From assembly GCA_042095375.1 (NCBI GenBank), contig JBELBJ010000034.1, positions 1 to 13,463 of the forward strand: a stretch of 13,463 bases of DNA, read 5' to 3'. A program made the translations under genes and the position numbers. This DNA is from GCA-2715645 sp042095375. GTDB lineage: Bacteria > Bacteroidota > Bacteroidia > Cytophagales > MED-G16. The notes below the pieces were generated by a model. That model saw only the letters and a list, made by a program, of their open reading frames with translations. It was not told where the DNA came from and made no database searches. Shown here in pieces: positions 13,373 through 13,463 of this stretch (positions within the stretch are counted from its first letter, which is position 1; every line of letters starts with the position of its first letter).

Positions 13373-13463
13373 TAAGTTGAAAATTAAGTATACTAAATAA
13401 GATAGATAAGAATATAATAAAAAAGATATAAAATAATTTTTTAATTATTTTACTTTTTCTTTT
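13359..13463 (-). CDS. Possible 3' end of a membrane protein gene upstream of priA (partial)
   Basis: A frame is open from the window edge to a TAA at 13361-13359 and encodes 34 residues. They begin with a basic stretch (KRKSKIIKK), then about 18 hydrophobic residues rich in Phe, Ile and Leu, then NFQLSERR. This reads as a basic-flanked membrane segment at the end of a protein that starts outside the window. It overlaps the GTG of priA by 14 bases, which would fit a minus-strand operon. No start codon is visible, and AT-rich sequence readily encodes hydrophobic stretches, so the call is tentative. Confidence 0.3.
   Translation of the reverse strand, partial: KRKSKIIKKLFYIFFIIFLSILFSILNFQLSERR

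Overview
The window looks like a chromosomal segment of an AT-rich, probably marine member of the Bacteroidota (Flavobacteriia-like). The evidence is a type IX secretion sorting domain on a secreted protein, a bifunctional RibBA, a DnaG of the Bacteroidota type with a degenerate zinc site, an Mrp lacking the CxxC of proteobacterial Mrp, gene starts mostly without Shine-Dalgarno sequences, and a TAnnTTTG-type promoter element before the tRNA. By hand counts on sample lines, conserved genes run at about 25-33% GC. The priA-like gene drops to roughly 8-23%.

Layout. Bases 1-126 are the tail of a DinB-like gene (+). Bases 127-1062 look like a small accessory patch read on the minus strand: a tRNA with a CAU anticodon, then a 177-codon gene of unknown function ending in a cysteine cluster, then a 21-residue peptide with nine cysteines. 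A HAD hydrolase gene (+, 1191-1835) ends tail to tail, with overlap, against a five-gene minus-strand operon (6781 to 1818). In transcription order that operon is mrp, a NifU-like Fe-S scaffold gene, ddl, a membrane-anchored PASTA protein gene and a T9SS-secreted protein gene. Three of these five genes appear to start with TTG.

From an 80-base divergent region at 6782-6861 a plus-strand operon runs the other way: dnaG, ribBA, an unknown secreted protein gene and surE. These genes overlap by 4 bases or are separated by 1. It meets a priA-like gene (minus, 13372-11357) tail to tail with a 4-base overlap. An open frame lies upstream of priA at the right edge of the window.

How the genes work together. 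mrp and the NifU-like gene form an iron-sulfur delivery pair. ddl and the PASTA protein belong to peptidoglycan synthesis and its sensing. ribBA supplies riboflavin precursors, surE is a nucleotidase, and dnaG and priA belong to the primosome.

The most striking observation is the PriA homologue. It is an uninterrupted 671-codon frame that keeps the fold landmarks of PriA, including its N-terminal DNA-binding part, the YNARD and LGSxxPSLE motifs and the conserved C-terminal domain. It has lost the Walker A lysine, the DEEH box, the GTQM and GRAGR motor motifs and the whole eight-cysteine zinc module. It looks like a retained but ATPase-dead pseudo-helicase. DnaG in the same window also lacks three of four zinc ligands, although RibBA keeps its zinc cysteines. 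The second candidate for something new is the tiny cysteine-rich peptide and its cysteine-tailed neighbour beside the tRNA.
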